DNA of 64,000 bases from NCBI GenBank assembly GCA_037976565.1, contig CP137672.1, positions 22,158,335 to 22,222,334 of the forward strand. The letters run 5' to 3'. The notes below the pieces were generated by a model. That model saw only the letters and a list, made by a program, of their open reading frames with translations, did not search any database and was not told where the DNA came from. Shown here piece by piece: positions 54,048 through 64,000 of the stretch (within the stretch, counting starts at the first letter, position 1; every line of letters begins with the position of its first letter). Made by a program: the position numbers and the translations under genes. This stretch comes from Mesocentrotus franciscanus. Lineage: Eukaryota; Echinodermata; Echinoidea; Camarodonta; Strongylocentrotidae.

Positions 54048-55248
54048 CTAGATTTGTAATACTTGTTTAGAACAAGTATAGGTGGGCTGGTCCAACTAAA
54101 ATTTAAGACAAAATCAAGGGCACATTTGAGATAGCTTATTGTCTCAGCTACAACATACTCGAAGTTCAGCGTAAACGAAGCTAAAACGACGGAGATATTG
54201 CTCGCGAAAGACGGAAATGTAGAATCCAGTTTTCAGAAAAAGCCACCTCCCAGAGAGAATACACGCAAAATGTGAAAAATTGACATGCCTCCTTTAATCG
54301 AAAAATACGCCATGATGCCTTTGTCAAAATGAAAATTGTTAGAAATGCATTTGTAGAAATTGTCTCAGCTAGAACATATCAAAATTTGGAAGAAAATCGA
54401 TCAATATTTACAGAGATACAATCAATTTTCCAAAAATATGCTGACGTCATAATATGCAAATTGAAATTTTGAGTTTGGAGGCCATTATGATGACGTCATG
54501 AGTTAATTGAGGGTCAAATGAGACATGAAATCATATCTCCGACTCATAATCTATCCAAATATGTAAAAAAAATTGAGAGTTCCCATCCATTCTGAAGAGT
54601 TACAATGAATTTTGTATAGGCATGTTTTTGCCCATATATGCTATGTATTACAAGAGCTCGCGCGCACGGACATGTTTCTTGAACGGACGCTCATCTTGTT
54701 ATTAATGGTCATAAAGAGATAAACATGGTATCAAATTGTTCAAAAAAAAATGGGAAATATCATGGAAGAAAAAAAGGCGATTCTATGTTGTGTAATTGTG
54801 TTACGCGCGAAAACGCACGCGCATGTGCGTGTGCGCGATTTTTTATAAAATGCTTAAAATGGCCTGAAACGTATGCAAAATGAATTTGAGACGATTTTGA
54901 GCATTTTGAAATTTTGCGCGCGCTAACGCGCGGACGTACGCATGTGCGCGCGTTTTTGACCTGAAATTGACCGGACGGATATTGACCTTGATCATGATAA
55001 ATATGAATGAGAAATGAATTTCCGTTATGAAGATATGATCATGAGTAGATTTTCAGAAAAATTTACAAAATGGCGCCTAGATGACGTCATCAGTCAAGGT
55101 CAAGGTTGAAAACGTTATTTTGCTTTGTCCATATGCCTATACATATGTGTGCCAAATTTCAAGGCATTTGACTTAGCCATTTTCAAATTATCTTGCTAAC
55201 AGTAAAGTGGGTGGAAATAAGAAAAATAAATAAAGAATAATAAATAAA
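54048..55248. repeat. Partial type II repeat unit lacking the GA-rich and tRNA-like sections
   Basis: It begins CTAGATTTGTAATACTTG with an ATACTTGTT-like hairpin (as at 32928), jumps at about 54100 directly to AAATCAAGGGCACATTTGAG, and continues with the standard second half, ending GGAAATAAGAAAAATAAATAA. Confidence 0.82.
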
Positions 55249-56171
55249 CTAGAAATGTAATTCGTCATGAGGACGAATTAGGTGGTCTGTTATGTAATCT
55301 GAATAACTGATCTTGTAGAAAATTGTCTTAGCTACAACATATCAAAATTTGGAAGAAAATCGATCCATATTTACAGATACAATCAATTTTCCATAAATAT
55401 GCTGACGTCATAATATGCAAATTCGTATTTTGAGTTCCAAGGCCAAAGGGCAAAGGGCAGAGCTATAGAAAATTAAGGAACATTACAAGACATAATAGAA
55501 GGAGAACGAGAACCAGAGGCGGGAGAGGTAGAGGGTGAGAGAGAAGAAAAAGAGAAGGGCAGAGGCAGAGGGAGACAGAGCAAGAGAATAAGAGGGAGGC
55601 AAGGCAAGAGGTCGAGGTAGAGGGAGGCAGAGAGAGAGAGGGAGAGGGTAAAAGAGTAGAGAGATATATATGCAGAGACAGAGCAAGAGAAGGAGAGGGG
55701 CAAAATAAGAGAGAAGGGAAACAGAGCAAGAGAGAGGAGAAAGAGAGAGATGCAATGGAGAACGATGCATTCAATATATCCAGCATAAATAGAATTTAAT
55801 ATAGAGAAAGAGAGAAGCATAGACAAGTAAACAATTCTATGTCCGGTGGGAGAGACGTAAACATGCATATACCTGGGCTGAATAACTGGAAAAAGTAAAA
55901 ACGTCTGGGAAGGAGACTAGCAAGGTGATTTGATATTGTAGCAGAGTTGGGAGATAAACCCTATATTAGGTTTAATACACGACAAGGAACCAGATTTCCC
56001 ATAGGGTTGTACTCAAACGATTGACATTCTTCTCCCATAGATATAACACGCAAAATTAGGCATTTTATTCATTGTTTGTGATTGTTTGTGATTGTATATG
56101 ATAATATGTTATAATAGTCGAAGAAGATCATAAAATCAAATTTAAAACGACGGCAAAAAAAAAAAAAAAAA

Positions 56172-56244
56172 TGACCCACCAGGAATCGAACTTGGGTCGC
56201 CGGAATGGGAGGCAAGTGCTATGACCACTATACCAAAATAATCC
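56172..56244 (-). pseudogene. tRNA-like sequence (Gly-CCC-like), copy 3
   Basis: Identical to copy 2 over the tRNA-like region, with intact A and B boxes and a following T-run on the minus strand. Confidence 0.6.
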
Positions 56245-58387
56245 ACATAGACATTACACGTGAACGGAAAATGGAATTCTCAAATCCCACTTTGCAAGTG
56301 AAATATGAGCATGATCCCGGCATCTGATCGAAAAATAAAGGGCACACTTGTGATAGCTTATTGTCTCAGCTACAACATACTCAAAGCTCAGCGAAAACAA
56401 AACTAAAACGACGGAGATATTGCTCGCGAAAGACGGAATGTAGAATCCAGTTTTGAGAAAAAGTCATGTCCCATAGAGAATACACGCAAAATGTGAAAAA
56501 TTGACATGCCTCCTTTAATCGCAAAAATACGCCATGATGCCTTTGTCAAAATGAAAATCGTGATGACTGCATTTGTAGAAAATTGTCTCAGCTAGAACAT
56601 ATCAAAATTTGGAAGAAAATCGATCAATATTTACAGAGATACAATCAATTTTCCAAAAATATGCTGACGTCATAATATGCAAATTGAAATTTTGAGTTCG
56701 GAGGCCATTATGATGACGTCATGAGTTAATTGAGGGTCAAATGAGACATGAAATCATATCTCCGACTCATAATCTATCCAAATATGAAAAAAATTGGGAG
56801 TTCCCATCCATTCTGAAGAGTTACAATGAATTTTGTATAGGCATGTTTTTGCCCATATATGCTATGTATTACAAGAGCTCGCGCGCACGGACATGTTTCT
56901 TGAACGGACGCTCATCTTGTTATTAATGGTCATAAAGAGATAAACATGGTATCAAATTGTTCAAAAAAAATGGGAAATATCATGAAAAAAAAAAAGGCGA
57001 TTCTATGTTGTGTAATTGTGTTACGCGCGAAAACGCACGCGCATGTGCGTGTGCGCGATTTTTATAAAATGCTTAAAATGGCCTGAAACGTATGCAAAAT
57101 GAATTTGAGACGATTTTGAGCATTTTGAAATTTTGCGCGCGCTAACGCGCGGACGTACGCATGTGCGCGCGTTTTTTGACCTGAAATTGACCGGACGGAT
57201 ATTGACCTTGATCATGATAAATATGAATGAGAAATGAATTTCCGTTATGAAGATATGATCATGAGTAGATTTTCAGAAAAATTTACAAAATGGCGCCTAG
57301 ATGACGTCATCAGTCAAGGTCAAGGTTGAAAACGTTATTTTGCTTTGTCCATATGCCTATACATATGTGTGCCAAATTTCAAGGCATTTGACTTAGCCAT
57401 TTTCAAATTATCTTGCTAACAAAAGTGGGTGGAAATAAGAAAAATAAATAAAGAATAATAAATAAACTAGAAATGTAATTCGTCATGAGGACGAATTAGG
57501 TGGTCTGTTATGTAATCTGAATAACTGATCTTGTAGAAAATTGTCTTAGCTACAACATATCAAAATTTGGAAGAAAATCGATCCATATTTACAGATACAA
57601 TCAATTTTCCATAAATATGCTGACGTCATAATATGCAAATTCGTATTTTGAGTTCCAAGGCCAAAGAGCAAAGGGCAGAGCTATAGAAAATTAAGGAACA
57701 TTACAAGACATAATAAAAGGAGAACGAGAACCAGAGGCGGAGAGGTAGAGGGTGAGAGAGAAGAAAAGAGAAGGGCAGAGGCAGAGGGAGACAGAGCAAG
57801 AGAATAAGAGGGAGGCAAGGCAAGAGGTCGAGGTAGAGGGAGGCAGAGAGAGAGAGGGAGAGGGTAAAGAGTAGAGAGATATATATATGCAGAGACAGAG
57901 CAAGAGAAGGAGAGGGGCAAAATAAGAGAGAAGGGAAAAAAAGCAAGAGAGAGGAGAAAGAGAGAGATGCAATGGAGAACGATGCATTCAATATATCCAG
58001 CATAAATAGAATTTAATATAGAGAAAGAGAGAAGTATAGACAAGTAAACAATTCTATGTCCACGGGAGAGACGTAAACATGCATATACCTGGGCTGAATA
58101 ACTGGAAAAAGTAAAAACGTCTGGGAAGGAGACTAGCAAGGTGATTTGATATTGTAGCAGAGTTGGGAGATAAACCCTATATTAGGTTTAATACACGACA
58201 AGGAACCAGATTTCCCATAGGGTTGTACTCAAACGATTGACATTCTTCTCCCATAGATATAACACGCAAAATTAGGCATTTTATTCATTGTTTGTGATTG
58301 TTTGTGATTGTATATGATAATATGTTATAATAGTCGAAGAAGATCATAAAATCAAATTTAAAACGACGGCAAAAAAAAAAAAAAAAA

Positions 58388-58460
58388 TGACCCACCAGGA
58401 ATCGAACTTGGGTCGCCGGAATGGGAGGCAAGTGCTATGACCACTATACCAAAATAATCC
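58388..58460 (-). pseudogene. tRNA-like sequence (Gly-CCC-like), copy 4
   Basis: Identical to copies 2 and 3 in the tRNA-like region and one period (2216 bp) downstream of copy 3. The perfect conservation follows the whole unit and so does not by itself show selection. Confidence 0.6.
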
Positions 58461-60539
58461 ACATAGACATTACACGTGAACGGAAAATGGAATTCTCAAA
58501 TCCCACTTTGCAAGTGAAATATGAGCATGATCCCGGCATCTGATCGAAAAATAAAGGGCACACTTGTGATAGCTTATGGTCTCAGCTACAACATACTCAA
58601 AGCTCAGCGGAACAAAACTATAACGACGGAGATATTGCTCGCGAAAGACGGTAATGTAGAATCCAGTTTTGAGAAAAAGTCATGTCCCATAGAGAATACA
58701 CGCAAAATGTGAAAATTGACATGCCTCCTTTAATCGCAAAATACGCCATGATGCCTTTGTCAAAATGAAAATTGTGACAACAGCATTTGTAGAAAATTGT
58801 CTCAGCTAGAACATATCAAAATTTTGAAGAAAATCGATCAATATTTTCAGAGATACAATCAATTTTCCAAAAATATGCTGACGTCATAATATGCAAATTG
58901 AAATTTTGAGTTCGGAGGCCATTATGATGACGTCATGAGTTAATTGAGGGTCAAATGAGACATGAAATCATATCTCCGACTCATAATCTATCCAAATATG
59001 AAAAAAATTGGGAGTTCCCATCCATTCTGAAGAGTTACAATGAATTTTGTATAGGCATGTTTTTGCCCATATATGCTATGTATTACAAGAGCTCGCGCGC
59101 ACGGACATGTTTCTTGAACGGACGCTCATCTTGTTATTAATGGTCATAAAGAGATAAACATGGTATCAAATTGTTCAAAAAAATGGGAAATATCATGAAA
59201 AAAAAAAAGGCGATTCTATGTTGTGTAATTGTGTTACGCGCGAAAACGCACGCGCATGTGCGTGTGCGCGATTTTTTATAAAATGCTTAAAATGGCCAGA
59301 AACGTATGCAAAATGAATTTGAGACGATTTTGAGCATTTTGAAATTTTGCGCGCGCTAACGCGCGGACGTACGCATGTGCGCGCGTTTTTTGACCTGAAA
59401 TTGACCGGACGGATATTGACCTTGATCATGATAAATATGAATGAGAAATGACTTTCCGTTATGAAGATATGATCATGAGTAGATTTTCAGAAAAATTTAC
59501 AAAATGGCGCCTAGATGACGTCATCAGTCAAGGTCAAGGTTGAAAACGTTATTTTGCTTTGTCCATATGCCTATACATATGTGTGCCAAATTTCAAGGCA
59601 TTTGACTTAGCCATTTTCAAATTATCTTGCTAACAGTAAAGTGGGTGGAAATAAGAAAAATAAATAAAGAATAATAAATAAACTAGAAATGTAATTCGTC
59701 ATGAGGACGAATTAGGTGGTCTGTTATGTAATCTAAATAACTGATCTTGTAGAAAATTGTCTTAGCTACAACATATCAAAATTTGGAAGAAAATCGATCC
59801 ATATTTACAGATACAATCAATTTTCCATAAATATGCTGACGTCATAATATGCAAATTCGTATTTTGAGTTCCAAGGCCAAAGGGCAAAGGGCAGAGCTAT
59901 AGAAAATTAAGGAACATTACAAGACATAATAGAAGGAGAACGAGAACCAGAGGCGGGAGAGGTAGAGGGTGAGAGAGAAGAAAAAGAGAAGGGCAGAGGC
60001 AGAGGGAGACAGAGCAAGAGAATAAGAGGGAGGCAAGGCAAGAGGTCGAGGTAGAGGGAGGCAGAGAGAGAGAGGGAGAGGGTAAAAGAGTAGAGAGATA
60101 TATATATGCAGAGACAGAGCAAGAGAAGGAGAGGGGCAAAATAAGAGAGAAGGGAAACAGAGCAAGAGAGAGGAGAAAGAGAGAGATGCAATGGAGAACG
60201 ATGCATTCAATATATCCAGCATAAATAGAATTTAATATAGAGAAAGAGAGAAGCATAGACAAGTAAACAATTCTATGTCCGGTGGGAGAGACGTAAACAT
60301 GCATATACCTGGGCTGAATAACTGGAAAAAGTAAAAACGTCTGGGAAGGAGACTAGCAAGGTGATTTGATATTGTAGCAGAGTTGGGAGATAAACCCTAT
60401 ATTATATTTAATACACGACAAGGAACCAGATTTCCCATAGGGTTGTACTCAAACGATTGACATTCCTCTCCCATAGCTATAACACGCAAAATTAGGCATT
60501 TTAATTCATTGTTTGTGATTGTTTGTGATTGCCCCAGTC

Positions 60540-61085
60540 GAAATAAAATAGTCAAAAACTACAAAAAAAATATATGAAAAATAGACCAAGAAAATATATT
60601 TTCTCACTATTTCGTCTCTCTTAAAATAGATGGAAAATAGTCCAGAAATAGATTAAAGATAGAAAAAAAATAGAAAAAAAATATATTTTTAGGTTATATG
60701 TTTTGGAACGCTTGAAAAATAGCGAAAAAATAGAAAAATATACAGAAAATATATGAAATAAAATAGTCTAAAACTATATATAAAAATATATGAAAAATAT
60801 ATTTCCTCACTATTTCTTCTCTTTAAAAAATAGATGGAAAATAGTCCAGAAATAGATTAAAAATAGAAAAAAAATAGAAAAAAAATATATTTTTAGGTTA
60901 TATGTTTTGGAACGCTTAAAAAAATAGCGAAAAAATAGAAAAATATACAGAAAATATATGAAATAAAATAGTCTAAAACTATATAAAAAATTATGAAATA
61001 AAATATATTTTCCCACTATTTTTTACTCCAAGAAATAGCAAGAAAATAGGAAGGAAATATATGAGAAATATATTTAAAATATATC
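60540..61085. repeat. AT-rich ~200-217-bp tandem array (2.6 copies)
   Basis: Units begin GAAATAAAATAGTC at about 60540, 60758 and 60960 and contain GGTTATATGTTTTGGAACGC and many AAATAGAAAAAAAATA words. A/T content is extreme. Confidence 0.88.
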
Positions 61086-62145
61086 CAGACTGCAGTCACC
61101 ATCACAATACACTCTCTATATCATCATCTATGACCCTCTCACAATCACATCACCCCTAAAAAAGAGCTGACAACACTCACTTAACCTTTCAGATTAGTGG
61201 AGACAAATTTAAGCTACAAGTATTGAAAGAAATCGTTAAAATATATACAGTGTACGATCTGGAACATGAATTTAATGGTATATACATCAATGAATTTGTA
61301 CAGCTGATAATGGAAAAAGCATGGACCCTATAAAAGATGCCTGAAAATTTGGCTTATGTTGAGATCTTGTTTTATCCTAGATGGATATAAAAATAAAAAA
61401 GGACAATGTAGAAAAGAATATGCATCCTAATATTAAACTTTTTGGCAAGTACAGTGAAAGGAATTGTAGCACATAATGTATATAAAAAGATAAATAACGA
61501 TTAACCTTTCGCAAATAATATTTATATAATATACAGCTCGGAAAATAATTATTAGACCACAAAGTATCGGGCGCATAGATATATGAAATCTGTATATTTT
61601 TGATGGGCTCAATCAGTGGGTTATGAAATCACCACTGGTACTAATGGTGGAATCTTGGATAAGAATTCTAAAAACAGTGGTATACACATATATTCTTTTT
61701 CGCTAAAAGTGTCCAGATAGCCATTTTCGGACGATTTTGTGGTCCATTAGGTTAAACTAGTGTTTTCCAGCATTTATGTGATGTGAGTCAAATTTTGAAA
61801 CCCGGAAGGGTCGACTTTTAATCAAGAGTTGTTTTACATTTTTGATAAACGCATTTCAAGTAAATATCAAATGAATGTCAACCCAGTGTTCAGTGAAGAA
61901 AGATTCAAAACTTACCTCACTTGACCACAATGTCTGAAAATACTTGTTTGGCCCAATGGACCACATAATTGGCACCAACGTGGCCATGTGGGCACTGTTA
62001 ATTGGGAAAAACATGTGTACATCTTTGTAATCAGCACATTTTATCCCTGAATCCACCAGAAGGACTATGTAATCCAGTGATTGAATCCACCAAAAGATTA
62101 ATATTTTTTGTACTAATATAAATGTTCTAATTTTGGGCATATATA
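61086..62145. other. No securely recognised gene; possible TIR pair
   Basis: ATTAGACCACAAAGTATCGGGCG at about 61552 is loosely mirrored by CGGACGATTTTGTGGTCCATTAGG at about 61728, which may be the ends of a ~200-bp MITE. A minus-strand open stretch near 61910-62060 ends at a GTAAGT donor-like site but has no recognised family. Confidence 0.35.
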
Positions 62146-62266
62146 CAGTCAACTCTGACTTATGCAAGGTCAAAACAATGGAAAATAAAGAGAAAAGACT
62201 AATATAACACCTTCGACTTAGGCCTGCATTCATCTTATGCAAATTCGACTTAGGCAGAGTTGACTG
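62146..62266. mobile_element. Small Tc1/mariner-type (pogo-like) MITE, 121 bp
   Basis: The termini CAGTCAACTCTGACTTA and the inverse of CAGTCAACTCTGCCTAA are flanked by TA on both sides (62144-62145 and 62267-62268). The TA duplication and CAGTC start fit Tc1/mariner/pogo-derived MITEs. Confidence 0.82.
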
Positions 62267-62268
62267 TA

Positions 62269-63317
62269 TGTGATAGATAGGTTTCTGTAAAATTAAATAA
62301 ATATACATGAAAATGTATCATACCGGTAAATACCAAACATGACATTCTTTGGCACATAAAAATTATTTTAAAAAACTTTCCAGTATTGTGCATATATATG
62401 CATCCCTATACATGTTATGGCAAGCTACTGAAAGGCAAGGAAAATATTTGCACTGAATATAATAAAATAATATAACATTTTATAAACATATATGAAAAGT
62501 ACATCTATTATAACACACTGGGGCAGAATGCAGCTATTGTTTGGCAGTTGATATACAAAAACATTGATGGACATTATACTTTACCACCCCCCCTCCATAA
62601 CAAAAACACTTAAAGATGAAAAAAAATACAAGAGACCTGTCACAGTGGGTCTTTAGCTTACCTGAGCATGCAGCTTTGCAAGCTGGGCACTTTGATCATT
62701 TTCTTCAGTAAATTGAGATACCCTTCACACATTGATGACTCCTACCAAGTTCAGTTACAATAATCTACCAATTATGTTTTTTCAAGAAGACAATAATGTT
62801 GATTTGGCTTTTCTTTGCTGCCCCCTGATGCACCACCCCCACTTGAACAAATTAAGATCCCCTTACTTTTAAGAGATGACTCCTGCCAAGTTTGGTCAAA
62901 ATCTACTGTATGCGTTCTGAAGAAGATTGACATGTTTTTTGGCCCTATATTTAATTTCCTCCATCTTTACTCTCAGAGCCTGCTGGAATTTAGCTGATTT
63001 GTGTCCGTCCCCCTTTGATCTTCCTGCAATTGTTGAAAGATATAAACAGAACAAAAATATTTAGAAGTATTAGTGATGCTTATCAGAATTGCCACGATCG
63101 AGTAGCGTCACTGTAGCTCAAACAACACGATGCTCAGAAATAAAATTGATAGTACAGTTCACTGGATACTGCCCATAAAAAGCCATAAAAGTAGAGCTTT
63201 TTGAAAAGTATAATCAACTTCGCATAAGTCAATCTTGACATGCAAAAGTTAAAGTCGCAATTAAAAGTTTTATTTTCAAAATAGGCAATTATTCAACATT
63301 CAAAATCTATAACTTAC
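62269..63317. other. Old diverged repeats, no gene seen
   Basis: Two weakly similar stretches (GATGACTCCTACCAAGTTCAG at 62734 and GATGACTCCTGCCAAGTTTGG at 62876, each followed by a TCTAC phrase and an AAGAAGA word) indicate an old tandem repeat of ~140 bp. No coding sequence was recognised. Confidence 0.45.
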
Positions 63318-63495
63318 GGGTCCTTGGTCTTTCAAGCAAGTCAACAGAGTACCACTTCTTTTTAGCCTCATCGTACGCCTCCCATCCATCGATCCTCATC
63401 CTCCGGCCACCTGCCGAACTTCGCTGCTCAAACCATCCTCTTCACATTATCCAGTGTGACTGTGAACACACACGACGAGTGCATGCATATTCTAG
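63318..63495 (-). pseudogene. Candidate exon, unidentified (possibly frameshifted)
   Basis: The minus strand has a strong acceptor (long T-run, TTTTCTAG at about 63496), then an open stretch with VFTVTLDNVKRMV. After an apparent frame change it continues EQRSSAGGRRMRIDGWEAYD and EAKKKWYSVDLLERPRT, up to a consensus donor C|GTAAGT (63317-63312). I do not recognise a family. It could be an exon of a host gene extending to the left, or chance. Confidence 0.3.
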
Positions 63496-63832
63496 AAAAG
63501 AAAAAAAAAGATTATATGATTTAAATCATTTTACAAATTTTACAAAATATATCCTGGAAAAAGGCATGCATGCACATGATGAACGGGATTCCTACTAGTA
63601 ATTAGAAATCTATAGTAGGGCCTACAGGCTGGATCTCTAAAACTAAAACTAAAAGAGTCTTAAACTATACTAAAGTCAATCATGACTGATACTGTTAGTC
63701 TTACTCTTACTTAGTGATAGTGATAAGTTTAACCAGTTTACCGAGTCAGTGAGTGATACGGTTACGACATATTATGTACATATTATTCATTATCAATGAT
63801 ACCAAAATATCATAAAATCGTATTTTACTTAC

Positions 63833-63946
63833 AAATTTGATAAACATCAACTCTAAAATGAGGATTTCTGGAACCTTGTCAAATGTCACTTCTTCATGTT
63901 TTTTCGTAATGGACGGAAATGAAAATTCAATTTGAAGAACATTCAT
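63833..63946 (-). CDS. Candidate first coding exon, unidentified
   Basis: From ATG at 63946 the minus strand encodes 38 residues beginning MNVLQIEFSFPSITKKHE and ending LMFIKF, followed directly by a consensus donor GTAAGT (63832-63827). It lies 337 bases upstream of the candidate exon at 63495 on the same strand, but the phase does not join it to a long open frame there. No family is recognised; confidence is low. Confidence 0.28.
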
Positions 63947-64000
63947 ACATTGTCATCGACAATTTAATGCCAGGCCCAGTTCAAAAACAAAATTAGCTCA

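Larger units (their letters stand above)
55249..60533. repeat. Tandem array of 2.2-kb type II units (2.4 copies)
   Basis: Units start CTAGAAATGTAATTCGTCATG at 55249, 57467 and 59683 (periods 2218 and 2216), each with the perfect TAATTCGTC-ATGAG-GACGAATTA hairpin. Identity between copies is very high, with differences mostly in homopolymers and GA runs. Each full unit has, in order: GA-rich tract (~320 bp), CCATAGGGTTGTACTC, tRNA-like sequence, four TGACGTCA palindromes, two CG/CA alternating tracts and a (TAAA)n-like end. The third copy stops after TTTGTGATTGTTTGTGATTG at about 60530. Confidence 0.92.

Noticed and set aside
61856..62308. 150-codon minus-strand frame
   Set aside because: It runs through the 62146-62266 MITE and shows no domain; only a small part near 61920-62060 could be exonic and there is no support.

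Overview
The window is animal nuclear DNA made almost entirely of transposable elements and their satellites; I found no securely identifiable single-copy host gene. Spliced transposase and partner ORFs, PIF/Harbinger, hAT, Helitron-like and CR1/Jockey-type elements, dispersed TGACCTTTGACCT repeats and long stretches rich in TAGGCCTA/CTAGATCTAG suggest a marine invertebrate, probably an echinoderm-like deuterostome. The species is an inference and is not proven by the sequence.

1-16.5 kb. On the minus strand lies the 5' half of a large Helitron-like element; its Rep/helicase part would lie beyond the left edge. In coding order it has a PHD finger, then two successive modules that each pair a herpesvirus-tegument-protease-like (C76-like) cysteine peptidase domain with an OTU domain, then a highly basic repeat domain (RYANPHFRQQHK type), then the cysteine-rich/DUF6570-like region leading into the Helitron-like N domain. 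It is now a pseudogene with frameshifts and stops. It is interrupted by a 322-bp hAT-type MITE with an 8-bp target duplication and by a nearly 8-kb Harbinger transposon (6570-14538). The Harbinger carries a complete three-exon, 346-residue DDE transposase and a partner protein whose DNA-binding exon I could not find.

16.5-26 kb. Decayed repeats with TGACCTTTGACCT motifs, several long palindromes (the largest about 590 bp at 20001-20590), a 5'-truncated and frameshifted CR1/Jockey-type LINE (20.8-23.0 kb), a truncated hAT-like element with internal GC-rich inverted units, and fragments of other retroelements.

26-41 kb. Two large non-autonomous hAT-like elements in opposite orientation (26161-29754 and 37411-40586; the second has a perfect 8-bp duplication CTTGTGAG) enclose about 7.6 kb. 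Both carry the same mosaic: a retroelement CCHC zinc-knuckle fragment, a purine/pyrimidine-rich tandem cassette, and a smaller hAT-like element containing a decayed C2H2 zinc-finger fragment plus ~190-bp tandem units. The space between them holds inverted copies of a hairpin-CTAG repeat around a nine-copy hairpin minisatellite.

41-45 kb. A 2.35-kb hAT element with an 8-bp duplication (TATAGGAC), itself containing a 477-bp MITE made of CCCATATGGG-like palindromes.

45-61 kb. Long arrays of 1.2-2.3-kb repeat units. Each begins with CTAG followed by a short hairpin, the mirror image of a Helitron-type 3' end. Units carry several perfect TGACGTCA sites and alternating CG/CA tracts, and one unit type also carries a tRNA-like sequence of 73 bases with a GA-rich tract. 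An AT-rich tandem array follows.

61-64 kb. Mostly unannotatable sequence, a small TA-flanked MITE, and two weak candidate exons on the minus strand.
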